Shown here piece after piece: positions 1 through 7,212 of a DNA stretch of 40,273 bases (the first letter of the stretch is position 1; each line of letters opens with the position of its first letter). This stretch comes from Candidatus Thorarchaeota archaeon (lineage in GTDB: Archaea > Asgardarchaeota > Thorarchaeia > Thorarchaeales > Thorarchaeaceae). The translations under genes were made by a program, and so were the position numbers. Under the pieces are notes generated by a model that was not told where the DNA came from, made no database searches, and saw only the letters and a program-made list of their open reading frames with translations. The stretch spans positions 1-40,273 of the forward strand of contig JAEORN010000167.1 of NCBI GenBank assembly GCA_016840825.1, read 5' to 3'.

Positions 1-10
1 TGTTTCTGCG

Positions 11-787
11 ATGAGCTACACATGGCGAGGTCCAAAAACAGAGCTGTCTCGTGCGCTGCGAGGATTACGTGATTATGCCCATTCCAGGGGAATGCCCCAT
101 GGTCTTAGCCCCAGAGAAGTGTATCTTGAAGACCCAATGTTTGATGAACTGCATGTTGAGATCTTAGCAACATTTCATGATTGGGATAGAAGATTCTCTG
201 ATAGTCTCGTTTCAGTTCTAGGCGCAGAACAACGAGCACATATAATGGAAGGATTTGATGAACTTACTCCTCACACTGAGGCAAGTATTCGAGGACAATG
301 GGCAATTGACGCTATCACCAAGCTTGATGCACTTGCAACTGAAGAACAGAAGTATGAGATAATTTCAAGCTGTGCACATGTTCGACCTACAGAAGAGATA
401 CAGAAATTGAAGGCAGTATATGATAGGAATAAAGATGTAGATGAGTTCCTAGAGGAATGGGGGAATAGCCTTCCATTCGTTGTGAAGCCATATCGAGAAG
501 GGAATATTATCTATCAGACAAAACCTCCTGCGGATCCCGAAGCATACAAGAAAGCAACAACTCAAGAAGAATTGATCAAGGCAGCGTGTTTCTGTCCAAT
601 AGTCAAAGCGACCTTAGACAAGATGCCAAGATCCTTCTGTTATTGTGGAGCTGGTTGGTCACGACAGCTGTATGAAACTGTATTTGGCGAGAAATTGAAA
701 ATCGAAATTGCGGAAACAGTTATTGATGGTGGAAAATTGTGCAAGTACGCAATACATCTACCAGACCACTTGGTTCCGAAAAAATAA
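11..787 (+). CDS. Conserved Cys-motif protein of unknown function (DUF6144 / ATC-hydrolase-like fold suspected)
   Basis: A 258-residue soluble protein with no signal peptide or membrane segment. The N-terminal two thirds is mostly helical and acidic. The C-terminal third carries clustered cysteines: CFCP near residue 198, then FCYCGAGWSRQLYE near 211, then a Gly-Gly-x-x-Cys near 242. A CxC followed by GW and a late Cys resembles the C-terminal region of DUF6144 and L-2-amino-thiazoline-4-carboxylate hydrolase-like proteins. This is a motif-level resemblance, so the enzymatic role is not assigned. The start lies 10 bases into the window and an upstream start cannot be excluded. A small ferredoxin gene follows 120 bases downstream on the same strand, which is compatible with a redox or metal-linked function. 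Confidence 0.6.
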   Translation: MSYTWRGPKTELSRALRGLRDYAHSRGMPHGLSPREVYLEDPMFDELHVEILATFHDWDRRFSDSLVSVLGAEQRAHIMEGFDELTPHTEASIRGQWAIDAITKLDALATEEQKYEIISSCAHVRPTEEIQKLKAVYDRNKDVDEFLEEWGNSLPFVVKPYREGNIIYQTKPPADPEAYKKATTQEELIKAACFCPIVKATLDKMPRSFCYCGAGWSRQLYETVFGEKLKIEIAETVIDGGKLCKYAIHLPDHLVPKK

Positions 788-907
788 CATATTAAATGCT
801 CCTTTGGAAAGCAATGACTCACAGGTGAGTTGGTGCATAATACGCCGCAAAAGTCGAGTTCATATATCAAAATCACAATCATACCAAAAAAGATCGGGTG
901 ATTCATC

Positions 908-1090
908 ATTCCTACTATTCTGAACGAGAATTGTTGCACTGGCTGTGGCAACTGTGTAAAGGAGTGTAGATATGGGGTTTACGAAAAGCTCGATGAAAAG
1001 CCCCAAGTCGTAAATGTCCAATATTGCAAAGAATGCGGTGAATGTATCAAGGCCTGTGAGAATGGTTGCATCTCGTTCAGGAAAGTCTAA
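908..1090 (+). CDS. Small 2[4Fe-4S] ferredoxin-like protein with apparent ATT start
   Basis: An open frame of 60 codons encodes two classic cluster-binding motifs: C10-x2-C13-x2-C16-x3-C20 and C40-x2-C43-x2-C46-x3-C50. The spacing is that of dicluster bacterial-type ferredoxins that carry low-potential electrons in the cytoplasm. No ATG, GTG or TTG lies in frame upstream of the first motif, and an in-frame TGA sits at 899-901. The best start is ATT at 908, preceded by GGGTGA at 896-901. That sequence matches the GGTGA part of the archaeal Shine-Dalgarno consensus at 6-base spacing. The product would begin (M)PTILNENCCTGCG, which is how such ferredoxins normally begin. ATC at 905 and CTG at 920 are alternatives. 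Standard gene callers would miss the gene. The usual Pro after the fourth Cys of each motif is absent (Arg and Glu instead). The stop overlaps the last bases of the convergent gene. Confidence 0.75.
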   Translation: MPTILNENCCTGCGNCVKECRYGVYEKLDEKPQVVNVQYCKECGECIKACENGCISFRKV

Positions 1091-1776
1091 GCCGTGAATA
1101 GCTCAGTTTCTGTAAAGCTTGATCCATTCAGAGATTTAAAATCGAAGGCGAATAGTGCTCGTGTGTAGTCCACTGAGCTGGATACCAATTCAGTTTGAGG
1201 TATCTCCTCATTCCTGTTGATTGGTTTCGAATGCCAAATTGAGATTGGTGCCCATGGGTCATGTTTCAGATCCTGTTTCAGTTCCTCTTTCTGTTCTTCA
1301 GATAATTCTAGAAGTGCGACGAAATCATCAATTTTGTAATTTGATTTAACTTGTCCAAAGAGCACAACAGGCATCTTCTTTTTCTCACCAGTGCTTTCCA
1401 AGTAGAAAGATCTGAATGCATATAGCTTTCCTTTGGGCTTAGCTAATGATTCATCGATTGCCGCAATCTTGAGAATCTTCCCTGGTCTTAGTTCACCTAG
1501 TGAACTGGTTGGCCAATCTTGTTTCAACCATTCCTTGAAAGACTTCTTAGAAATCCATGCCTGTTTCCATTTCTTGAAGAGATTCCATTTATCAGGAACA
1601 ACAGATTCAAGGATGATCTCTTCTCGTACCTTTCCCTTGGGTTCTAGGAACAATTTTGTCTTCATGCTCTCAGCACTTGCTCCACGTGGGTCTTGATATG
1701 AGGTCTGATAAGGGTTTTTCTGAAAGATGCCATGTTGTCTGAAAGGTAGAAAACATTGCGTATCAATTATTTTCAT
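1087..1776 (-). CDS. Hypothetical protein
   Basis: A 229-residue soluble protein starting MKIIDTQCFLPFRQHG. I do not recognise the family. The middle is rich in Lys and Trp, followed by an acidic helical stretch (LLELSEEQKEELKQDLK) and a hydrophilic C-terminus. The frame stays open 52 codons further upstream, but that extension is basic and low-complexity, and it would run through the divergent promoter region. The ATG at 1776 is preferred because a TATA-like element (TTTTAAA, minus strand, around 1802-1812) sits about 31 bases upstream, giving a short or absent leader. No signal peptide or membrane segment is visible. The gene is convergent with the ferredoxin and divergent from the membrane pseudokinase. 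Confidence 0.6.
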   Translation of the reverse strand: MKIIDTQCFLPFRQHGIFQKNPYQTSYQDPRGASAESMKTKLFLEPKGKVREEIILESVVPDKWNLFKKWKQAWISKKSFKEWLKQDWPTSSLGELRPGKILKIAAIDESLAKPKGKLYAFRSFYLESTGEKKKMPVVLFGQVKSNYKIDDFVALLELSEEQKEELKQDLKHDPWAPISIWHSKPINRNEEIPQTELVSSSVDYTRALFAFDFKSLNGSSFTETELFTA

Positions 1777-1801
1777 CTTAATAGAAGTTGCAAATATTGT
1801 A

Positions 1802-1814
1802 GCTTTAAAACTAG
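1802..1814 (-). promoter_or_regulatory. Predicted TATA box of the 1087-1776 gene
   Basis: On the minus strand this reads CTAGTTTTAAAGC, an archaeal-type TATA element. Its centre is about 31 bases upstream of the ATG at 1776, so the transcript would have little or no leader. It helps decide the start of the gene. Position and sequence are seen directly; function is inferred. Confidence 0.35.
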
Positions 1815-1874
1815 AAGCAATACCCTTTTTTCGTCGTTTGTTTTCGTAAATAGAACGGATGAATACACGAGATA

Positions 1875-1883
1875 CTTTATAAT
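1875..1883 (+). promoter_or_regulatory. Predicted TATA box of the 1951-4200 gene
   Basis: CTTTATAAT lies about 30 bases upstream of a plausible transcription start near 1905. A strong Shine-Dalgarno sequence (GGAAGGAG, 1935-1942) follows before the start codon, so this message would have a leader of about 45 bases. Confidence 0.35.
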
Positions 1884-1950
1884 AATGAGATAAAAGTAAA
1901 TCCTGTAGAGCGGAAGTTATCTTTTCTACCAACTGGAAGGAGCGTTGAAT

Positions 1951-4200
1951 TTGGCGGAAAATGAGGTTCGCAGAATAGCTATTAGTTTCACTGCCCTAAT
2001 GTTAGGCGCAGCTGTATTTCTCTTGAGCACTCCTCCATGGGATACTCCGACATCAGCTACTGCATACTATTCTATTCTGGCGTTTCTTTGCATAACCATA
2101 ACAGTGGGTTCAAGAAATAGAAATCGTACTGATCCTTCACCTGCACACTCCTTCTTTACAGCTGGGACTCTATATGCATCGCTTGTCTTTGGAGGAGCTG
2201 CCATCTTCTATGTTTACAATGATACGTCAGAAGTCACTCATTTGTATTCTTCTGGCGTTTTTCTCAACCTCGTGGCTTTTGCCACGACGGGATTATCAAT
2301 GCTAGTATACTCGTATCTTCAAAAGAATCCTCCATCAGAGAGTTCGAGATGGAATAATCGCAAATTCCCAATGGTCTTTGTCGTTGTTGGAATTGTGATC
2401 TTCATTTCACTTATTTTCGTCACTCGCTCATTGCTTACTGATGCTCTTTTCATTGGCTATGGATATGCAGTTGGATCAGTTGCATTCATCTCCTATTCTC
2501 TAGCTTCAATTATACTCTTTAGAGATAGGCGAATTATGAAGAATACACATGACCCGATTCGACTATCCATTTCATTTGCCCTTCTAGGCTTTGCTTGTCT
2601 AATCCACATGTGGATTCTTCCATCTCCAAATATCCTGTGGCTTGGATCTATTTCGTTAATGGTAATTGCTTTCATCTATGCCATTGTATCAACTGGCTAT
2701 TCCTTTCTAATTGATCTAAATGTTAATAGAAACATCGCCTATGCAATCGCATCATCTATTAGTGTACTTGTTGTCCTACCATTTCTTTCCACTCAAATCA
2801 TTGAAGCATCCCTTTCTATAGGTACCATAACTGAACATGGAGCACCTATGCTGATTCATATTGGTGGAGCCATATTTGCTGCTTCACTGACAATAATCCT
2901 TTACAAGACCTCGCAGGATATGAAGAATCTCTATATCTACCCGATAATGGCATTATTTCTCTTCTGGACTATAGCTGAATTTGGTCTCTTTGTTTCTCAC
3001 TTGGTTACTCCATCTGAAAGTCGCATTCCATATATCAGTGGTAGTATAATCTCAATTGTATTTCTTCTATTAGCAGTTTCACAGATTCTTAATCCCTCAG
3101 CGAATCGAATTGCATTGTTTACAAACAGGATGTTTGTGTTATTAGGTGTGCTTTTCGTTGCGATGATCAGTCTGGGCGAAATAATCCAAGCATACCTCTT
3201 TGAAATGTATCCACTTCTCTTTACAGGAAAATTTGGCACCGCACTGATGCTAGGCCTCAGCTACATCTCATTGTTCGTATTACTTGATTTCTTCCTCTTA
3301 TTGTCTGGATTGTCTGGGGGTAAAATAACATTTGATTCTTTAGCTGTTGGAGCGGCCTCGATTTGGCTTGTAATAATTATTATGAAAGCCAACTTCTCTG
3401 TGTGGACAATGGGGTATTGGGCTGCAGAAGGAGTTCTGGGAATCTCAGTAGCCATCTTCCCATTGCTTCTCATCTACTACTTTCTTGAACAATATAATCG
3501 AAATACACTACTTGAAACTAGTGCGACAATCTATTCATCCTTTCTGACTGATCGCATAGCTACTCACCATTCTAAGGCAATTGATGTACTTGATGGAATG
3601 ACAAAAGAACCTACACTAGAAGACAAACGTCTTGAACAGATTTCGAAGGCACTTCAAGAGGTGTCGGTAGCTGAAGAGCTCACACAAACAATGTGTTCAG
3701 TGCTCCAAGAAGATCGTTTCTCGTCTAGTGTAATGGAACCCATGGATTTGGTTGATATCATTATGGCTGCAGTCCATCGCTTAGGGGAGAAGGACAAAAT
3801 ACTTCCTGATATTAAAAGTAGTAAGAATAGAGGTTCTTGCTATGTAGTTGGTAATTCATTACTAATTGACCTCTTTCATCAGTTATTCGAAGGTGTGATT
3901 CAACGCATAGGTAGTATCAGAGGCATCGATCTTACAATCGATCAAGAAGCAGAGGATGTGACACCTTCTTGGCATAGCACACTGACACTTGAGGTAATCT
4001 CTCAAGATGCTTCAAAGATGAAATTCCTCTTTGATCGTTACACTCGAGGGGAATGGACAGTGGTCCCTGAGCTTGCATTTGCCTACCGCTTGATTAGGCT
4101 GTTTCGTGGATCAATTACAGCAGAGAGCATCATCGGTGCCTCAACCCAGTTATGGTTAATCCTTCGGATTCAGTTGCCTTCAACGCCTGCAATATCGTGA
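1951..4200 (+). CDS. Polytopic membrane protein with degenerate histidine-kinase core (pseudokinase)
   Basis: About 749 residues. Roughly residues 10-510 form some 15 membrane segments, followed by a cytoplasmic domain of about 240 residues. It is colinear with the intact kinase at 33329-35542. Shared landmarks include the last membrane hairpin (GYWAAEGVL here, GWWASEMFL there) and the DHp/ATPase frame. The catalytic residues are gone. The phospho-acceptor position of the H-box is Asp in FLTDRIATHH. The N-box LLIDLFHQLFEGV lacks the Mg-binding Asn. The DxGxG loop reads SQDASKM and the GxGxG loop reads TVVPELAF. It is therefore unlikely to bind ATP or phosphorylate and may act as a sensor or a partner of another kinase. 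TTG 1951 is chosen because GGAAGGAG lies 8 bases upstream; TTG 1945 is also in frame. The frame is intact over 2.2 kb, so it is not a decaying pseudogene. Confidence 0.75.
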   Translation: MAENEVRRIAISFTALMLGAAVFLLSTPPWDTPTSATAYYSILAFLCITITVGSRNRNRTDPSPAHSFFTAGTLYASLVFGGAAIFYVYNDTSEVTHLYSSGVFLNLVAFATTGLSMLVYSYLQKNPPSESSRWNNRKFPMVFVVVGIVIFISLIFVTRSLLTDALFIGYGYAVGSVAFISYSLASIILFRDRRIMKNTHDPIRLSISFALLGFACLIHMWILPSPNILWLGSISLMVIAFIYAIVSTGYSFLIDLNVNRNIAYAIASSISVLVVLPFLSTQIIEASLSIGTITEHGAPMLIHIGGAIFAASLTIILYKTSQDMKNLYIYPIMALFLFWTIAEFGLFVSHLVTPSESRIPYISGSIISIVFLLLAVSQILNPSANRIALFTNRMFVLLGVLFVAMISLGEIIQAYLFEMYPLLFTGKFGTALMLGLSYISLFVLLDFFLLLSGLSGGKITFDSLAVGAASIWLVIIIMKANFSVWTMGYWAAEGVLGISVAIFPLLLIYYFLEQYNRNTLLETSATIYSSFLTDRIATHHSKAIDVLDGMTKEPTLEDKRLEQISKALQEVSVAEELTQTMCSVLQEDRFSSSVMEPMDLVDIIMAAVHRLGEKDKILPDIKSSKNRGSCYVVGNSLLIDLFHQLFEGVIQRIGSIRGIDLTIDQEAEDVTPSWHSTLTLEVISQDASKMKFLFDRYTRGEWTVVPELAFAYRLIRLFRGSITAESIIGASTQLWLILRIQLPSTPAIS

Positions 4201-4218
4201 AGGTATCCTCTTGAATAA

Positions 4219-5412
4219 CTAGAACCTCATATACGATACGAAGATATCTTCAGGAAAGACTGCAACTAGATTCTCAGCTGTTTCCTTACTGCAATCAATC
4301 TCTCCAAGGTCCCTTAGTAGAGTGGCTGGTGAGATACCTGAGATCACAGACGATAGCTGGAAAGGATTGAGAACAACATCTGGCTGCATGTCAACTCTCT
4401 CAACTTCTATTGTTCCTTCCATAGGAACCACCTTGTATGTTCCCTGATTCCAAGGACATTCATCATCCTCTAGCTTGATAATTACAGGATTTGATGATTC
4501 CGCAGGAATAGCAATACTTCGACAATATCCCTCAAAATCAATTATCCTCATCATCATAGATCCAAGTATGAAGGATTTACTCCTATGAATACTCTCAAAA
4601 TAATGCCCGATTGGTGTATCGAGGTCCGCATACCAGAAGATATCATTGACATTCACAGCATAGTTTCTAACTTGCTCAACTATTGAAGGAAATACATCGT
4701 CACTTGTATACCTTGTAGCTGCAACGATCAGGTCGTTTCCAGGTCCTGTCTTAACTTTCATAAAGTCAAACCAAGTCGTTCCTACTGGCTTACCATCTCT
4801 TTCGAAGAGGAGGAAATGCCCGTGTTCAATCATATCTTCTAGAACTCTTCTGAAATGAAAGAAGCGAGATCCAAAACGGGTCATTGATTTCTCAACATGA
4901 ATGATCTTCTCAATGTCCTCTGGTCTTGCTTCTCTACATGTTATCGTTGGGTCTGTCTTACCGACTCTAATGTGCTCTTTCTTGAATTCATATTTTGCAC
5001 GTTTCTCAGCAAGTGCATATCCAAACTGCTCATAGAAAGGCCTGAAGAATGGGTCCAGAATAGAAAGTACGCATCCTTCTTCTCTCATTTTCAGAAATGA
5101 AGCATTCATTAATTTCCTGACGAGTCCCTTCCTCCGATAGTGTGGTTCTGTAGCTACAGCCCAGATGCCTCCGAATCTTACTGGTTTGCCTCTGATGACA
5201 TTATCCTCTGATACAAAGACACATAGATTGGCAACAACTCTTCCATCATCTACTGCGACGTACGCCCAGTCCTTTTTGTCTGGCTGATGCCAATTCTTGA
5301 TCCAACTTTGTTTGAGTACATCCTCATAGCGTTCAGATGATTCAAAAGCTTTCCATAGTATACGCACTGCTGACTCTCGGTCTTCCTCACGTGCCTCACG
5401 TACGTCTATCAT
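4219..5412 (-). CDS. Eis-like GNAT N-acetyltransferase
   Basis: A 397-residue cytoplasmic acetyl-CoA-dependent N-acetyltransferase of the Eis-like type: an N-terminal GNAT domain, a second GNAT-like domain and a C-terminal SCP2-like domain. The acetyl-CoA loop reads VATEPHYRRKGLVRKLM (residues about 85-101). A FYEQFGY motif follows, with a Tyr at the position of the general acid in Eis enzymes. The chain ends in Phe (YMRF), and in characterised Eis proteins the terminal Phe carboxylate is the catalytic base. Known Eis substrates are amines on aminoglycosides, peptides or proteins; the substrate here is unknown. The ATG at 5412 is preferred over TTG 5460, which abuts the stop of the upstream gene, because a TATA box lies 23 bases upstream and would give a leaderless message. 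Confidence 0.85.
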   Translation of the reverse strand: MIDVREAREEDRESAVRILWKAFESSERYEDVLKQSWIKNWHQPDKKDWAYVAVDDGRVVANLCVFVSEDNVIRGKPVRFGGIWAVATEPHYRRKGLVRKLMNASFLKMREEGCVLSILDPFFRPFYEQFGYALAEKRAKYEFKKEHIRVGKTDPTITCREARPEDIEKIIHVEKSMTRFGSRFFHFRRVLEDMIEHGHFLLFERDGKPVGTTWFDFMKVKTGPGNDLIVAATRYTSDDVFPSIVEQVRNYAVNVNDIFWYADLDTPIGHYFESIHRSKSFILGSMMMRIIDFEGYCRSIAIPAESSNPVIIKLEDDECPWNQGTYKVVPMEGTIEVERVDMQPDVVLNPFQLSSVISGISPATLLRDLGEIDCSKETAENLVAVFPEDIFVSYMRF

Positions 5413-5430
5413 AGGCGAGGCACGTTTGGA

Positions 5431-5440
5431 TATATACAAG
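5431..5440 (-). promoter_or_regulatory. Predicted TATA box for the leaderless Eis-like gene
   Basis: The minus strand reads CTTGTATATA about 23 bases upstream of the ATG at 5412. It lies just inside the spacer after the upstream peptidase gene, so the acetyltransferase probably has its own promoter in addition to any read-through. Confidence 0.4.
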
Positions 5441-5460
5441 TCCTTTTCGGATTGCGCCAA

Positions 5461-6744
5461 TCAGAGGAAGATGGAGTCTCCATACCATGGGCCCGATCCA
5501 AAGACCACTTCTATGACGTTGTAACCAACACCATTTCCATTATCATTGTACCAGGGAGTCTCGGAGCGGCTATCCTTCACTGATGCCCAGATGAATGCCT
5601 CACGCATAGAGATCTTCTCATCGTTGTTGAAATCAGCATCGACGGTGATACCAGGGTCTGCCCAGTGGAAACTAACAAGAGCACACATGAAGTGGAAGAC
5701 GAACTCGTCCCAATTTCCTTCAGTATCACAACCATAGGATGACTCATCATCCTTGCATGCTGTGAGTATGACTCTATTCTCTGCACTGATGTATTGGATG
5801 AATTTGCCTGAGACACATTGTTCCATCACGATGATCATGTGATGACAGGTTATTGAGTCTAGCCAGTCTGACACCTGTCCGTGGGTTAGAGCTCCACTAG
5901 AGTCCATAGGTCCCCAGACACTTATACCTCCGCTACCACCATGATTTGTAGTGTAGAAGAACAATGTATCTCTCGCTCCCATCTCGTCACTAAGGATTCC
6001 AAAGACTGTATCAAGAGATGCATGAGTCGCTGGATAATCTACTGGGGTGTAGGTGTCCTCTCCTACTCCATCCTTATAGATAACATAGATGTTCTCTGCT
6101 GAGTATCCGTGCATTTGCAGAATGAAATACATGTAGATGATATCATTCCAATATCGATAGTAGTCCTTTCCTGGTTTGATTCCACCACTGTAAAGTACAG
6201 CATATTTCTCTGCTGTTGGATCAAATAGATGTGGTATTTGATCAAACTCTACGTAAGGATTGATTTGCTCATCGACATAAGGTCCCTGTTCCGTGATCTC
6301 GGTTGTAATATCGAAGAATGAATCGCAGCTCATCCCTCGCGTGCCATCCGAGCTATCATGGACAGCCAGTGTCCCTTTGACTGCGATAAGCCTCCCAATA
6401 CTCTGAGTCAACGTGTCAGGAACCGCCCCTGTAATGACCACATAATTATCAACGTCTAGAGAGTTATTGAAATAGAACATCGGATTCGATACAAGCAGAT
6501 GATTATCCGCGGCATAGATATAGTACCCAATGAGCGTGACTACCTGCCCAATATATGCATCACTACCTGCGATATCCGCTATCCCCAATGGGGCATCGGA
6601 AGCAGGAATTGTATCATCCATATACATGAAGTAATAGACTGTTGCAGCATTTGTGACAATTAAGATAAGCACAAGAGCTATCCAAATCGTTGGTCTGCTA
6701 GATTTCGACGATTTACCTTTCTTTGAAATTTCAATCATCCCCAT
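5461..6744 (-). CDS. Membrane-anchored C13/legumain-like (caspase-fold) cysteine peptidase
   Basis: 427 residues. A short basic N-terminus and one membrane segment (about 19-40) place the rest outside the cell. Residues about 62-135 look like an OB-type beta barrel (AYIGQVVTLIGYYIYA, VVITGAV, RLIAVKGTLAV). The peptidase domain follows from about 180 (YAVLYSGG). It carries a catalytic His268 in YTTNHGGSGG and Cys310 in IVMEQCVSGKF. This His-Gly then Cys spacing is typical of clan CD peptidases (legumain, GPI8, caspases). A calcium-loop-like DADFNNDEKIS follows near 369. Substrate and maturation are unknown. Legumain-type enzymes cut after Asn or Asp, and GPI8 is a transamidase. The start may be ATG 6744 or ATG 6738. 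The stop abuts the extended frame of the acetyltransferase gene. Confidence 0.85.
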   Translation of the reverse strand: MGMIEISKKGKSSKSSRPTIWIALVLILIVTNAATVYYFMYMDDTIPASDAPLGIADIAGSDAYIGQVVTLIGYYIYAADNHLLVSNPMFYFNNSLDVDNYVVITGAVPDTLTQSIGRLIAVKGTLAVHDSSDGTRGMSCDSFFDITTEITEQGPYVDEQINPYVEFDQIPHLFDPTAEKYAVLYSGGIKPGKDYYRYWNDIIYMYFILQMHGYSAENIYVIYKDGVGEDTYTPVDYPATHASLDTVFGILSDEMGARDTLFFYTTNHGGSGGISVWGPMDSSGALTHGQVSDWLDSITCHHMIIVMEQCVSGKFIQYISAENRVILTACKDDESSYGCDTEGNWDEFVFHFMCALVSFHWADPGITVDADFNNDEKISMREAFIWASVKDSRSETPWYNDNGNGVGYNVIEVVFGSGPWYGDSIFL

Positions 6745-6780
6745 TCTAAAACTGATTAAAGGTAAATGTGGGGAATGACT

Positions 6781-6790
6781 TGATATAAAA
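6781..6790 (-). promoter_or_regulatory. Predicted TATA box of the C13-type peptidase gene
   Basis: The minus strand reads TTTTATATCA, about 42 bases upstream of the ATG at 6744. This predicts a short leader of roughly 15-20 bases. Confidence 0.35.
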
Positions 6791-6911
6791 CGAATGTATG
6801 TTTAAAAAATTAGAACTTCTTTTATTCAATTGATTTTTCTTACATACCTATTTAAACTATGCTTCACGGAGTAGTTCCACAATATTATTTAGGCACCAAT
6901 CTTCAGAAGGT

Positions 6912-7190
6912 ATGGGGTACTGGCTGGTGAAGAGGGCTGGCTATATTGCAGGATTCATTGTCTTAGTCCTTTTCTTATCAATGTCTTTACCAAATTACAT
7001 GGAATTCATATCGATTATTGCCTCTTCTTCTTCTTACCTACTGTTCTCTCAGCTAGAATCAACTCTAATCTTATTCTGGTTTTTTGGACTAATCATCTTC
7101 GTTGAAATAATCTACAAACAAACGAAATTGAACCTAGAGAAGAAGTATACCAAGAAAGCGTCTATAGAAGGAGTTGAGGTACATAAATAA
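6912..7190 (+). CDS. Small two-pass membrane protein, first gene of surface operon
   Basis: A 92-residue protein with two hydrophobic segments (about 9-27 and 50-68) and a basic cytoplasmic tail (QTKLNLEKKYTKKASIEG). No family is recognised. It starts 22 bases upstream of the polytopic protein gene on the same strand and appears to lead the four-gene operon 6912-13129. AGAAGG lies directly before the ATG, too close for a normal Shine-Dalgarno, and CTATTTAAAC near 6848 could be the TATA box. A short partner subunit of the large membrane protein is plausible, but nothing in the sequence proves it. Confidence 0.6.
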   Translation: MGYWLVKRAGYIAGFIVLVLFLSMSLPNYMEFISIIASSSSYLLFSQLESTLILFWFFGLIIFVEIIYKQTKLNLEKKYTKKASIEGVEVHK

Positions 7191-7212
7191 TTCAAATAGG
7201 GAGTCGTGACAA

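Noticed and set aside
640..951. 103-codon open frame on the minus strand
   Set aside because: It lies opposite the first gene's end and the ferredoxin, has no ribosome site, and its composition looks like the reverse of coding sequence.
1777..1932. N-terminal extension of the 1087-1776 gene
   Set aside because: Open by chance through the divergent promoter region; the predicted extension is basic and low in complexity, and a TATA element lies inside it.
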